Assembly: GCA_949358305.1 (NCBI GenBank)
Contig: OX442324.1
Span: 6,795,601-6,855,600 of the forward strand
DNA length: 60,000 nt
Source of the DNA: Strigamia acuminata
Lineage: Eukaryota > Arthropoda > Chilopoda > Geophilomorpha > Linotaeniidae
Direction: 5' to 3'
A program made the position numbers and the translations under genes. This document shows positions 30,962 to 41,842 of the stretch, in pieces. The notes under the pieces are model-generated. The model was not told the origin of the DNA and did no database searches. It saw only the letters and a list, made by a program, of their open reading frames with translations. Every line of letters begins with the position of its first letter. Within the stretch, counting starts at the first letter, position 1.

Positions 30962-32176
30962 CAGGGTGGAACAAAAGTCTATTCCCCTCAAATATTTCCT
31001 CAGCAATTGCATCTAGGCCAACTTTGATGAAGCAATCGTATAGGAAGTTGGGTGAGAGCAATCCAATGATCTCATCAAATTTGACCTTGACGACCATTTT
31101 CAAGGTTATTCACTTGCTAACTTCTAAACCAATCAGGTTAGAGCAAAAAGGTCAATTACAAAGTTGTAGAGCACCATCAAATTAGTACTATCCAACTTAT
31201 CTTAGTGATCTTAAGTTAAATGTTTTCTTTTTAAAAAGGAGACAAATCACAAAAAAATTAGCAAAGTGAAATTTTTTAACCCTCGGAGGCATAAGGATAA
31301 AATGTGCCGTTCTGGTTAAGCCATTACGGATTTATGGACAATTTTTAAGTCGATTGGTTAAAGCGTTATTTAGTTTGTTATTAGTTTGGAACTAATTTTA
31401 TTGAGGACGTAATGCCTAAACAATAAAAATAAATAGATTTGAGCCATCTGGAGGTGGTTTTAATCACTACTGGTAAATGCAAAAAGCTGTTCACTGAAGC
31501 GCTGTTTACAAATACAGCAAAGCCAGCTTAAAAGTTATGCTGGAGTTTTAAGGGGCAGAAAATTTCTAAGTTGAATATTTAAATAAATGATGAATCATTA
31601 CAAATTTCACCTGAGATTTACTTTATTATCAGATAAACAAAGTCACAAATTTTCAGCAGAAAAAATTTATAGAAAAAAAAATTTTTCTATTCAAGAAAAA
31701 GCTTGTCCATAAATCCGTGTAGCCAAGGGTTAATCTTGTGATAAAATAATTATTGAGGCATTAAAAAAGGCAGTGGTTTTTCTTGTTTACTTGCATAATG
31801 ATGCACATTTGAATACGTTTATTTAAGTAATTTAGTATTTTTGTGATAGAAATTTAAGTTTTGTCACAATGGCTAGCTTTATTTCAGCTGATTTGTCTCC
31901 TTTTTAAAAGGAAAACATTTAACTTAAGATCACTAAGATAAGTTGGATAGTACTAATTTGATGGTGCTCTACAACTTTGTAATTGACTTTTTTGCTCTAA
32001 CCTGATTGGTTTAGAAGTTAGCAAGTGAATATCCTTGAAAATGGTCGTCAAGGTCAAATTTGATGAGATCATTGGATTGCTCTCACCCAACTTCCTATAC
32101 GATCGCTTCATCAAAGTTGGCCTAGATGCAATTGCTGAGGAAATATTTGAGGGGAACAGACTTTTGTGCCACCCTG
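30962..32176. mobile_element. mariner-type element with about 300-bp palindromic arms, nested in M1
   Basis: 1215 bp, ends CAGGGTGGAACAAAAGTCTA and CTTTTGTGCCACCCTG, flanked by TA. The empty site is seen in the intact M1 copies. The arms pair over roughly 300 bp, which is why nearly the same 80-codon ORF appears on both strands. No transposase is seen in the centre. Related arms (CACCATCAAATTAGTACTAT, 'ggaagttgggtgagagcaat') recur at 53865-54262 and 55563-56018. Confidence 0.85.
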
Positions 32177-32964
32177 TATAATGACAATAAAGCATTGTTT
32201 AAAATTATAAGAATTTAACTCAAATCAAATTTAAACAATAAAAAAAAATGTTCAAAAAATGTCATTTATGCTGGAAAAAAGTTTGAGACCATGTGCTCTA
32301 AATCATCAAAAATATAACCAATTGTCACGTCGTAGTCGACTTTTTAACAATAGTTTCGGAAATTTGAGAATTTCCAGGGATTGTAATAACCAGAAAATTT
32401 AGGTTTACAGGCGCTGCAACTCTTAAAACTTTGCCGGGGGTGGTAGCTAGGTTAAGACAGCGTCTATTCGTGAAATCTGTATTTTATGGGTGCAAGATTC
32501 AATTCGGGCGCCGCGCAAAATGGCGAACGTTGATATTCGAGTTGAGACCGAATATCGCTCTTCACTAAGGGAAAATGTTGGCACTTGCTAGGCGTCCTTA
32601 CGAAGAGTATGTTTCTTCTCCTGGACACGCGCAAACGTTGGGTGAACGCGCGCACAGGTACCAAATCGCAGACAACGTCGTCGGGCCGTCGATAATGAAA
32701 TGAATACGCAATTGACACGAGTATAAGTTCAAAATGTCTAGGCTGAGGAGGAAGTCACAGTTGTGGCATAAAATGTATTGACGAATTAAGACCGTCGAAT
32801 ACGCCGTTTTTCCAGTAATTTGTACGCAAATAATGGGCAAATAATAAATGTAGTGGTTAGATAGCCAACCATGAGAATTCGGGCTGCACAATGACCGTAT
32901 GCGTTGAGACGCAACATAAATCGCACTTGGAAATCTCCTAGTTAAGACAGGAGGTGTTGACTAG

Positions 32965-33390
32965 CGGGTCGGGTCATTTCCTCGAATCCCGTTTCATCGA
33001 ATTCTAATTTTTTCTCATTTTTTGAAATGTGGGTAAATGGGGGTCGTTTCATCGAATTTAAATTCCGCTCGGTACGTTTCATCGAATTTTCGGCCATCTT
33101 TGGGGACATTATTCACGTGGCTATGGGGTTGTGTTAGGTCAGGCTAGGTCAGGTTAGGTTAGGTTAGGTCAGGTTAAGTCAGGTTAGGTTAGATCAGGTT
33201 AGGTTAGGTCAGGTTAGGTCAGGTCAGGTTAGGTCAGGTCAGGTTAGGTCAGGTCAGGTTAGGTCAGGTCAGGTTAGGTTTTTGGATTTTTTTACTGTAC
33301 CGTTTCATCGAAAATTTTGAAAAAACGGTACGTTTCATCGAAAAAAAATGCCATTCGATGAAACGGGATTCGAGGAAGTGACCCGACTTC
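32965..33390. mobile_element. MULE-type MITE with 9-bp target duplication
   Basis: 426 bp with inverted ends sharing GTCGGGTCA and CTCGAATCCCGTTTCATCGA. It is flanked by GTTGACTAG on both sides (32956-32964 and 33391-33399). A 9-bp duplication is typical of Mutator-like elements. GTTTCATCGAA motifs recur several times inside, around a TTAGG-like satellite. Confidence 0.75.
33132..33280. repeat. (AGGTTAGGTC)n satellite
   Basis: About 150 bp of alternating AGGTT and AGGTC pentamers. It resembles the arthropod telomere repeat TTAGG in part but is interrupted by AGGTC and lies inside a transposon, so it is not a telomere. Confidence 0.9.
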
Positions 33391-34107
33391 GTTGACTAGT
33401 CGAAGGCGAAAATTATTCTCTCTGATTTCAGTTGTCTGATGTAACAAGTCACCTCTGATCACATGTCAAAGGCCAAGTCAATTCCCAATGGGGACTGGGC
33501 AGAAAACAGGCGATCAGGGGTGAAATATGCAAATTTAGAGCGCGATTATATCAACTTGCGGCAGAATTCTCATGAATTGTCTGGATGGGGTGATTGAAAC
33601 CAGGCCAAATTAAAGATAAATGTCAAAAATAAGGAAAATAAAATAAAATAGAATAATAAATTTAGAATTGGAAAAAATAAAATAATTTAGAGAAACTAGA
33701 ACAATTTCTCAATAAAATTGGGGAAAAATTAGGGGAAAGGCGCAAAATGCGCTTAAAATTTTGAAAATTATTACTGTCTAAAGTCAGGACCGTGACACAA
33801 TTTTCATTTCTAATGTTTGGTATGCTTTCTATTCGTTCTAATATCTATAATGAACCTATTTGTCATTGAATTAATTAAATATTTTAGATTATTTGGTGTT
33901 GTCCTTAGCATGGGTAGGTGCATTAATTGGTTAAATTCAAACATTAGAACATTAATATTATCTCTAAATGGAAGAAGAGTAGTATATTGTTTCAGAATAT
34001 GGTGAAACAAATGCAGAATTTGGTGTAACAACTGCAAGAATTGGCATCAAAATTTGACTTGCAACTAAAAAACCTGTAGTGGTCTCAAACTTTTTTCCAC
34101 CACTGTA

Positions 34108-34336
34108 TAAAGCCATGGAAACTGCATTTCCAACTTGCACCGTAGTGCATTGTAGCTTCCATTTCTGCGAAGCAATCAGCCGTAAGGCTTTGCAGTTGGG
34201 TCTACAGCCTTACTACCGGGCGGACGAATATGCTTGGGCTGTGAAATTTTCTGCAGAAGTGATCATGCAGGATGATCCTGCAAAGAATTGCAGAAAGTTC
34301 TTGCAAACGATCGTTCAGGATTTTTTTAGTAATAAT
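34108..34336 (+). pseudogene. Mutator-like (MULE) transposase fragment
   Basis: The frame reads KAMETAFPTCTVVHCSFHFC, EAISRKALQLGLQPYYRADE and YAWAVKFSAEVIMQDDPAKN. 'F-P-x-C/A-x-V-x-x-C-x-F-H-x-C' followed by a basic helix and 'LGLQxxYR' is the pattern of the MULE transposase core in animal FLYWCH-associated transposases. There is no start codon of its own: the left side is cut by the M1 MITE ending at 34105, and the frame runs into AAT repeats on the right. It is a fragment, not a gene. Confidence 0.62.
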
Positions 34337-34408
34337 AATAATAATAAATAAAAAATAAACAAATTTATGAATTTTTTGTAAAACATTTTATTTTTATTCC
34401 ATATGTTA

Positions 34409-34595
34409 GTCTACTCAGCTTTGTAACCTAAAACTATGATGTGGAATGTATTTCCAAATAAATTATTTCCTTTCTTTTGTATTTCCTCTCTTCGATTTAC
34501 AAGTATGACCTAATAAAGTGTCCTAATTGAGGATTAGCTTGGTTGCCTCAATAGTTTTAGGTTACAAAAACGAGTTACAAAGCTGAGTAGACCAA
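34409..34595. repeat. inverted repeat (small MITE)
   Basis: TAGTCTACTCAGCTTTGTAA and its complement bound the unit; 'cctaaaacta' and 'tagttttagg' pair inside. Confidence 0.7.
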
Positions 34596-34599
34596 TGTT

Positions 34600-35096
34600 T
34601 CAAACCTTTTTTTCTCAAAACTTTTCAGTAAGAAATAATTTTTTTAAGAACAGTTCTAGACTAATTAGATGGTCCTCTACAACTTTGCAATTGACATTTT
34701 TTGCATTGCATTGTTGGTTTAAAAGTTACGAGTTGCAAAACAGTGATGCAACAATGTCACTTGAATTTAACATGTTTCATTGAATTCGTCACATGTTATT
34801 TACTTAAATTCATAATCAAAAGTTTTTTTGAATTAACATGATTATGAAATAAATCACCTGGTAGGTGTTCGGCGAGACACCCTGTATGTACAGTACTTGG
34901 TTTAACCTAAACGAAATGACAATCGATGAACTGCCCATCACCGTCGATGTTGGAAGGCGTTTCCCATACGACGTTACTCTAAGACATGTGCGCCGAGTCG
35001 GCTTAGCCGATCCGGCTGGTCGGCTGGACCCCAGCCGCCGCCGCCGTCTGGTGATAATTGTTAAGCCGCCGCTGCCGGTGCTTCACTGCGGTTATT
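34600..35096. other. repeat-derived intronic sequence
   Basis: 34660-34760 resembles the arms of the mariner-type element at 30962-32176 ('ctacaactttgcaattgac'). 34960-35096 is rich in CGGCT/AGCCG words leading into the palindrome. Confidence 0.4.
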
Positions 35097-35481
35097 GGCG
35101 GCTGATCGGCTCAGCCGAAATATTAAGATTAAAAATCAAAAAAACATGATTATAACAATAAAAAACCGCTTAAAACTGAAAAAAAAAACTTGAAATCACA
35201 AAAGAAATGATTAAAGCTGTTGAAAACAGTTAAAAAAACGATAAAGAAAATGGCGTCAATGTCCACTGCAACACACCCGTTTCTTAACGGGTGTGTTGCA
35301 GTGAAGCACCCGTGGACATTAACGCCATTTTTTTATATATTTTTTTAACTGTTTTTAACAGCTTTAATCATTTCTTTTGTGATTTCAAGTTTTTTTTTTC
35401 AGTTTTAAGCGGTTTTTTATTGTTTTAATCAAGTTTTTTTTATTTTTAATCTTAATATTTCGGCTGAGCCGATCAGCCGCC
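35097..35481. repeat. 385-bp near-perfect palindrome
   Basis: GGCGGCTGATCGGCTCAGCC at the left is matched by its complement at 35462-35481. The arms, about 180 bp each, pair almost without break to a centre near 35290 (ACACACCCGTTTCTTAACGGGTGTGT). The arms include AT-rich stretches matched base for base with few differences. Confidence 0.88.
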
Positions 35482-35523
35482 GATCAGCCGCCGATATCAT
35501 ATTGAATCGGCTGAGCCGCCAGC

Positions 35524-36068
35524 TGCCGGCCCCTGGGATCGAGTGCAATCCGTAGCAGACGAGAGGGCGCAAATCGGTGCAAACCGAGTGTGGAAGCGAT
35601 ATGTGTAAACGTCGGCGAGGCGTCGCACTTCCCGTGCGAACGATATCGCAACGTTTCAGGCCGTTCAGAACGATACACGGCCGTGCAAACGCACTTATAT
35701 GCCGTGAGAATGTAAGCAAACACTTAAATTAAAAGAATAAAACAGAATGTTTAATAATACTTAGCAATTTCGAGTCCAAAATCAAAGAAAAGCATTGGCG
35801 AGACATCTCTGACAAGGTGGACGCCATGTTGGAATACAGTATGACACTCTAGTGTCGGTAATATGCATTACAAAATATCAAAAGAACGATCTATGTGATA
35901 AATTACAGAAAGCATGATTCTTCATGCTGGTAAAAGCTAAACAATAACAAATATCGGAATTGGCATGATTAAACGATAAATAGCCAATAAGTCTCGATTA
36001 ACACATCTGGAAATAACATATGTGCATTTATCTCGAATTGAATATATGAATGGCTCGAAAGGCCAACA
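35524..36068 (-). mobile_element. putative solo LTR related to copia B
   Basis: 545 bp beginning TGCCGGCCCC and ending GGCCAACA, compared with TGTGGCAG and CGCCAACA in copia B (555-573 bp). Internal landmarks come in the same order: CGTGCAAACGCACTTATA, 'aataaaa..tttaat', 'gccatgttgga', 'gtgtcg'. No target duplication was found, so the ends are provisional. Confidence 0.5.
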
Positions 36069-37620
36069 ATCCGAGCCGCCGCCATCTGGCGGCGACCAGC
36101 CGAATCCAGCCGCCGCCGAAAAATTGGGCGCGGCGCACGTGTCTAGTTACTCTCGGTCAGAAACCATTGATTCGTGACGAATTGGCGTGTTGAGCATGCG
36201 CTTTCGCCCACTCGATCGCAGGAGCGTAAAAAACGCTATCAAAAATAACCTAATTTAAAAAACAAAAATAAAAAATACATAGGAATTAGGCTCGGTTAAT
36301 ATAGTTAGCATTTCTTGAGTTATTTGTAGCTTTAAATCACTTACGCGGTTTGAATTCCCTGCCTCTTATCCGTTTGACAGCGTGCCATAGCAGTCGTGCT
36401 GGTCCTTGCGCCGCCTCTGGACGCTGCCGCTCGTACGCCTAGAAAGAAGGAGTTTGGTTTTATTAAAACACTCTTTTGATTCGATTCTCGACGTTAAACT
36501 TACTGTAGGTTAGTGTGGAATCCCGTATCCTGTATGATTCCCTTCTCGTTTACTGCCTTTCTCCGCTTATTGGGTAGCCATAGCTCCCGCTCTGTCTACC
36601 GACTCGCGCTGTGCCCTGGAAATAAAAGGTTCCGTCTTTTAATTTCACCCGTGTGTTAGTTTATCGGCTTGCTACCCATCTGACTCGGCTTCCTTCCATT
36701 TGGCGGGTCATTCGCGGTGGTTTCGTGGCCTTAACGCCATCGTCCGTTAGTGCAGCTTATCGAGCGCTCGTTCCTGGCGCGATCCCTGTCTTTCCGCTCC
36801 GAACCTGCAAACAGAGTGGAGTTTAGATATTGGATCCCGATAAATAAACGTTTAGGGTCAGTTTTTACCTGACTGTCGATTCTGCCACTTGAAATAGTCG
36901 CTCCTGACCCCTCCAGTCCGATAGCAGCGCGACTCCTCGCCTTGGTGCGAGTCGAGCCTGGTTGACCGCCATTTTGGAGCAACTTGGCGGTTGGTTTCAC
37001 TCATTTCGTGAAATCACGAACACAATGGTGTAATGCTTTCGGACCCCGTTGTTACAAAAAATTAATACTTGCTTTTTCCCATTTTATGTCAGTGTTTAGT
37101 CGGTTTTGGGGTCAGCTGAGTTGTTACTACCTCGCCCCGTTTGAATTTCGGTCACGTGACCGAACCCGCCTTCGTTTTGGCCTCCGCTTTTCGCGCCCGG
37201 TTACTATCAGATCGTTTCTTACATTCACACTTACTTGTTTTGCCTTTTGAAGAGCAGTCACAAAAGCTGAAGTTTGATCGCCAAATCCACCAGAAAGGTA
37301 TAATCTGTGGTTTGATGGTGGAGCAACCGCTGTGTAATCTGTCATGCTTACAAAATGACGGTCAACGCGATAATATCGAACTAAAATAATTGACTGAAAA
37401 TTGCTGGCGGATTGATACTGTTAAGCTGACGATGCTGCGAATCGATTACGACGGGACTCAGAACATCGATTAATCGATATTAAAGCCGGATACTGTTGTT
37501 AATATGGAAGAATGGAGGAAATACCGGTACTGAACATCGAATCACCGGATCGATGCTAACGGCTCGAAGATACGTCTTAGCACAGTCTAGTGTTATGCCC
37601 TGTATAAATTTTGAATAAAA
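36069..37620. other. GC-richer intronic sequence, nothing recognised
   Basis: Several short hairpins (for example TTCGTG/CACGAA near 37005) and CG-rich words, but no ORF with similarity and no clear element ends. It could hold an LTR or other element of unknown type. Confidence 0.35.
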
Positions 37621-37656
37621 TAAGATTATATAATTTTCCTGCAGGAATCATGCAGG

Positions 37657-37769
37657 GAATTATTTCCATTTTCAGCTAAGTTATGTGCAATGTGACCCCT
37701 GCATGACACCTGCAAGAGTCCTGCAGCAGTCACATTGCACATAACTTAGCTGAATAATGGAAATAATTC
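37657..37769. repeat. inverted repeat among CCTGCAGG motifs
   Basis: Arms of about 40 bp contain CAGCTAAGTTATGTGCAATG and its complement. Around them (37635-37860) CCTGCAGGA and CCTGCA recur several times. Confidence 0.75.
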
Positions 37770-37938
37770 TTGCATTCTTTATTTTGCAGGTTCACTCCTA
37801 CATAAAACCCCTGCAGGATCAAGTTTGCTAAGCCAATTCCTGCAGGATCCTGCAAACCTTTTTTATAACTATATTTAAACAACTAGTTATAAAGAGTTTA
37901 GTGCGAACGGGGTATAACAGTATAGAAAATTATGTAAA

Positions 37939-38372
37939 TAATAGATGCATTCAAAGTCAAAAGATTTATGTGATTTACACGACTGATTTGTCTGAAATGA
38001 CTTATCAGTCATAGGAAATGATCTACCGTACTGCCTCGAAAAAAGGCCGGATTCAAATGAGTGTTTATTGCATAGTGAGCTGCCCCAGCGTTTATTCGAG
38101 GCAGTATGGTAATTACGTCATCAGATGGAAATCTAAATTTGACTTATAATCTGCTTATTAATCAGATTCATTTTTTAACATGCATTTCAACCCATTCAAA
38201 TTATTTATTTCAATACACCATCTGTTGAGAAATTTGACAAATATTTCAGCCACATCAGCCAAATAATTATTGACTTTATATGGAGTTCAACCAAATGACT
38301 TACATAAATTATTGATAATTTACACTAAGATAAGTCACATTTGTATTTTGACTTTAAATGCATCTATTGATT
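37939..38372. mobile_element. MITE-like repeat, family M7, copy 1, interrupted
   Basis: ATAGATGCATTCAAAGTCAA at the left and TTGACTTTAAATGCATCTAT at the right form the ends. The left 160 bp match 51188-51355 closely. That copy shows an uninterrupted GATCTAATT where this one carries the 84-bp element at 38026-38109. Confidence 0.65.
38026..38109. mobile_element. MITE, family M5, 84-bp copy
   Basis: Ends CCGTACTGCCTCG and CGAGGCAGTATGG, flanked by TA. The related repeat at 51188 has one TA and no insert at the same place, which proves the target duplication. Full-length relatives lie at 40552-40720 and 51736-51905. Confidence 0.85.
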
Positions 38373-39185
38373 TGTTTTATCTTTGAATCTGCTTTTCATG
38401 GTTTGAGAATAAGTTAAGCTCAAACCCAGTTCTTCTTCTAATCCCAACCGATGAAATAAATTTTGCAATGTCTTCGCTTTCTCGATGGCACATAAGCGCC
38501 GTGAATTTGTCGGTCATACGTATACAATCATAATATGCAAAGAGTTGCCCTCGATTGGAAGTTACCCTCGATTATAAGTCATAGCAAAAATCACATTTGT
38601 AAATACAAGCCGTGACTTTTAATCGACGAAATACGATATATTGATTTATTTTCTTTGATTTGTACAGTTTTCCTAGAGCATCTAATGTCAAATGCAGACA
38701 CTAGCTCTCAGTTCAAGTAGTGAGGTCTAAAGTCCTAGTTGCAAATGTTAATTTGAAATTGAAAAATTGATGTTTCTTGTAGATTCCAAGATGGCAGCTA
38801 GAGTACAAAATGAAGCACACACACACAGTCTTCAGTCTAAAGTTATACAGAAGGTTTTATTTCACTGGGTGGGAGATTCATAACATATCTACAATAGACA
38901 CTCCTATTGGTTCAATGGAGTCAAACCCAATAGGTGGGTATAATTAAAGATGGAGGCACATTGGAAGTGTCTCCGAGGTCATCTCTGGGGTCACAGATCT
39001 CAATATGGGTGAAAATAAAACCAAACACAATACAACAAGTAAAAATATTATTTGGAATATTTAAAACAAATGAAATATAAAAAACACTTTAGCAACTGCA
39101 AATTAATGTAAAAATAAAGAATCTCAACAACTAAAGGGTAAATAAAAATCATAAAGATTCGTAAAACCACACGGTTTTCACATCT
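38373..39185. other. intronic sequence, nothing recognised
   Basis: No ORF with similarity. A short (CA)n run lies at 38817-38827. Confidence 0.35.
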
Positions 39186-39256
39186 AATTCTCCTAGAGTA
39201 TCTAATTCTCCTAGAGTAGACTATCTACTTGTAATTCTCCTAGAGTAGGGTATCTA
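39186..39256. repeat. TAATTCTCCTAGAGTA tandem repeat
   Basis: Three copies of a 16-bp unit with spacers, directly left of the Tc1-like element. Confidence 0.85.
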
Positions 39257-39539
39257 CTAGTGAAAAGCATAAGTTTGGAAACATGAATGATTCCAAAAAA
39301 TATTTTTTTTCTATCATTGTTGTGTGGAAATAAATGATTGACAAATATGACGAGTTAATACACATTGTTGCCCTTTTATTCAGCTTCAAAACAAAGTGTT
39401 TGAACTTAAAAAAATAAAAAAATGAAAGAGAAATGATGATTTTTCTTCATCTGTTCCGAAGCAAAAGTATGGAAATATGTGTTCCCTGTTGCAAAAGTTT
39501 AGAAACTGAAAGTAAAAAAATTAAAACCACCATTATAAA

Positions 39540-40540
39540 TGACTTTACCTCAGTATTTGGTAGGATGGCGCTTTCTCCTGATCACTGCAGCAATCCTTCT
39601 CGCCATTGATGATGTCAGTTTTTGTCATCCTCTGGGGTGATTGATTCCCACACTTGTGTTATTGCAGCTTTCATTTTTGGGTTTGTGAGCTCTTAATCCT
39701 TTCTTCATCAGCAGCTAAATATTTTCCATCGGATTCATATCTGGTGAGTTACCTGACCAAGGTAAAAGTGATTTTTTTTGTTTAAAACCATTTCATTATG
39801 GTCTTGGCCATATGGAAGGGTGCTCCATCTTGCATGAAGGTTACTTGTTGGCCCAAATAAAACTCTCTTTGATGGCAATAGACTTTCCTTGAGAATCTGT
39901 TGATATTTCCCAGCATTCACTGTTCCTTCTATGAATGTTAACTGTCCTGGGCCTTTGGAGGATATGCAAACCCAGATCATTAGGCTGAGGGGATACTTCA
40001 CAGCGGTGTTCAGACGTTTTGGATTATTTTCTTTGCCTTTTCATTGTTAAACATGGACTCCCTGATCCCCAAATGACAAGTAGAACTTAGAATTATCGAA
40101 GAAAATAACCGAATTCCACATTTCTGTGGCTTGTGCATGCCACTTACGAATTTGTTTGTTGTTCATGTATCTTTTGCATCCTGGAACTTCAGATCTGTAG
40201 CCCATACTTTTAAGTTTACATAGAACAATGTCTTTTGGGACTGTTATACCTGGTTCAAGTTGCCATTTAATGTGTTATTTATTGGCAGAGAACTTTGGTT
40301 GATTCCTGACAAGTGTTTTGAGGATCTGAATCTTGCATTCTGTAGATTTTAGGGGTCTTCCAGAACGTTTTCTAGCCGATTTGACCTTTCCACCATCTTC
40401 TTTTACACATTTACAAGCATTTGTTGATGCATGATGGGGACATCTTCAAAAAGCTAGCAATTTCAGTCATGAGTTTTCTTTGTAGCTCGCATGTTCACTA
40501 AAATTTGTTTTTCATTCGCACTTAACACCATGTTTGATCT
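39540..40540 (-). pseudogene. Tc1-like transposase relic
   Basis: The best block, 40001-39735 on the minus strand, reads KYPLSLMIWVCISSKGPGQL, TFIEGTVNAGKYQQILKESL and LPS, the 'MVWGCIS..G.G.L..I.GT.N...Y..IL...LLP' signature of Tc1 transposases. In another frame it continues toward DGAPFHMAKTIMKWF, which contains the usual second catalytic region. Upstream pieces (about 40220-40500) are recognisable but broken by stops and shifts. The element is dead. Confidence 0.8.
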
Positions 40541-40551
40541 TAAGTGATTTA

Positions 40552-40720
40552 CCGTACTGCCTCAATTAAACGCCCGGGTACATTCAAACGCCGGGCCCGA
40601 ATAAACGCCGGGGTTCGGCGGCGTTTATTGCACCGCGCGCCGCCCCGAACCGACTTTACCGGGAGGGGATCGGCCCAAAAAAAAAATTAAACGCCCGGGC
40701 GTTTAAATGAGGCAGTACGG
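40552..40720. mobile_element. MITE, family M5, 169-bp copy
   Basis: Ends CCGTACTGCCTCAATTAAAC and GAGGCAGTACGG, TA on both sides. It is very CG-rich inside (ACGCCCGGG, GGGCGGCGTTTA-type words), unlike its surroundings. Inserted in the Tc1-like element. Confidence 0.88.
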
Positions 40721-40786
40721 TATGTTACAATCACGTGATTAGTTATCTGATTTGACTGTGTAAATGCTTCCACATCCGGGTATGGT

Positions 40787-41003
40787 CATTTTAGCGACGC
40801 TCATTTTAGCGACGCTCAGTTTAGCCACACAAAAACTTAGGTTTTAGCGACAAGCCGACTCAAAAAAGTGGTTTTCATCAAAAAACCAGTAAGGTTAGGT
40901 TCGCGGGGGGTCAAGGGGGGGCGCAGCCCCCCTCTTGTTAGCCCTTCTTAGGAATTAAACCGTCGCTAAAATGAGCGTCGCTAAAATGGGCGTCGCTAAA
41001 ATG
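40787..41003. mobile_element. small element with repeated CATTTTAGCGACGCT ends
   Basis: The left end has two to three direct copies of CATTTTAGCGACGCT and the right end matching inverted copies (CGTCGCTAAAATG). The centre holds GGGGGGCGCAGCCCCCC. The class is unknown: inverted ends made of direct iterons with no clear target duplication. Confidence 0.65.
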
Positions 41004-41290
41004 TTGTATATCCTCTACATCATGTGTAATCGTCAAGTTTCTAAACTTTTGCAACAGGGAACACATATTTCCATATTTTTGCTTCGGAACAGATGAAGAA
41101 AAATCATCATTTCTATGTCATTTTTAATTTTTTTTTAAGTTCAAACACTTTGTTTTGAAGCTGAATAAAAGGGCAACAATGTGTAGTAACTCGTCATATT
41201 TGTCAATCATTTATTTCCACACAACAAAGGTGAAAGAAAAAATATTTTTTTGAATTATTAATGTTTCCAAACTTATGCTTTCCACTAGTA

Positions 41291-41842
41291 ATTCTACTCT
41301 TTAAAATGGCCTCAATTTAGTTTAGTAGATTCAGCACCTTGTTAAACTTCCTAATTCTAGATCAAACTGGCACAGTTCACTTTACATTTATTTGGACCAG
41401 AGATTCTCTAACTTTTTAACCTTCCTGCAATGTTTGCACACATGCGAGGTGTAAAAAGGTTACAATTACGATCCACTTTTTAGAAACGCAATCTATCACA
41501 ACCCACTTCATTTTTTGCGTATTGAATTTTTGCAGCGATTTTTGCAGTGATACTAGCCAGTTTGTTTAAACCTTGCAGTCGAGCCGCTTTTGCAGCATGA
41601 ACAACCCTGGAATCGGTAACTTGTGTGAGCAAAAATCATTGCAGTATGGTCCATACTGCATTCTTACTGCAGTTCCTATGTCACTCTATAGGAATTGAAA
41701 TTAATGTCATGTGGCCACATATTTGTACAGTACACCGTTTGTGAATGTGTCTGAAAGTGTTTATCTATTTTTTTTAGTAATTAACCATGTGTATGCTTGT
41801 TTTGTATAAAAAAGAATTACATTAATAATTGTTTGTTATCAG
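41291..41842. other. intronic sequence before the CADPS exon
   Basis: No element recognised. The 3' splice site TTTGTTATCAG closes the 26.75-kb intron. Confidence 0.45.

Larger units (their letters stand above)
32323..33797. mobile_element. solo LTR, 1475 bp, nested in M1
   Basis: The ends are TGTCACG and CGTGACA, with the 4-bp target duplication CAAT at 32319-32322 and 33798-33801. The intact M1 copies show a single CAAT there. TG..CA ends and a 4-bp duplication suit a Ty3/gypsy-type LTR. It is itself enlarged by a 426-bp DNA element (32965-33390). Confidence 0.75.
30877..34105. mobile_element. mariner-type MITE, family M1, copy 2, interrupted twice
   Basis: Left end CAGTGGTGGAAAGAAGTTTG and right end its complement, flanked by TA. 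Comparison with intact copies shows two insertions, 30962-32176 and 32323-33797, at sites whose empty form is readable in the copy at 44457. Confidence 0.88.
39257..41288. mobile_element. Tc1-like transposon with long inverted repeats
   Basis: 2.03 kb with terminal repeats of about 245 bp: CTAGTGAAAAGCATAAGTTT at the left and its near complement at the right end, flanked by TA. 'tttctaaacttttgcaacagggaacacat' and its complement mark the inner ends. It carries a decayed transposase on the minus strand and two later insertions (40552-40720, 40787-41003). Confidence 0.88.

Noticed and set aside
30937-31185. 80-82 codon ORFs on opposite strands at 30937-31185 and 31953-32195 with nearly the same protein
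   Set aside because: They are the two arms of one palindromic mariner-type element.
33132-33280. Telomeric sequence
   Set aside because: Pentamers alternate AGGTT and AGGTC and sit within a transposon with a 9-bp target duplication, in the middle of a gene.
37236-37300. Possible CADPS microexon between 15089 and 41843 (a QSQKLKF-like reading)
   Set aside because: The flanking AG and GT fit only loosely, and splicing the neighbouring exons directly already keeps the phase.
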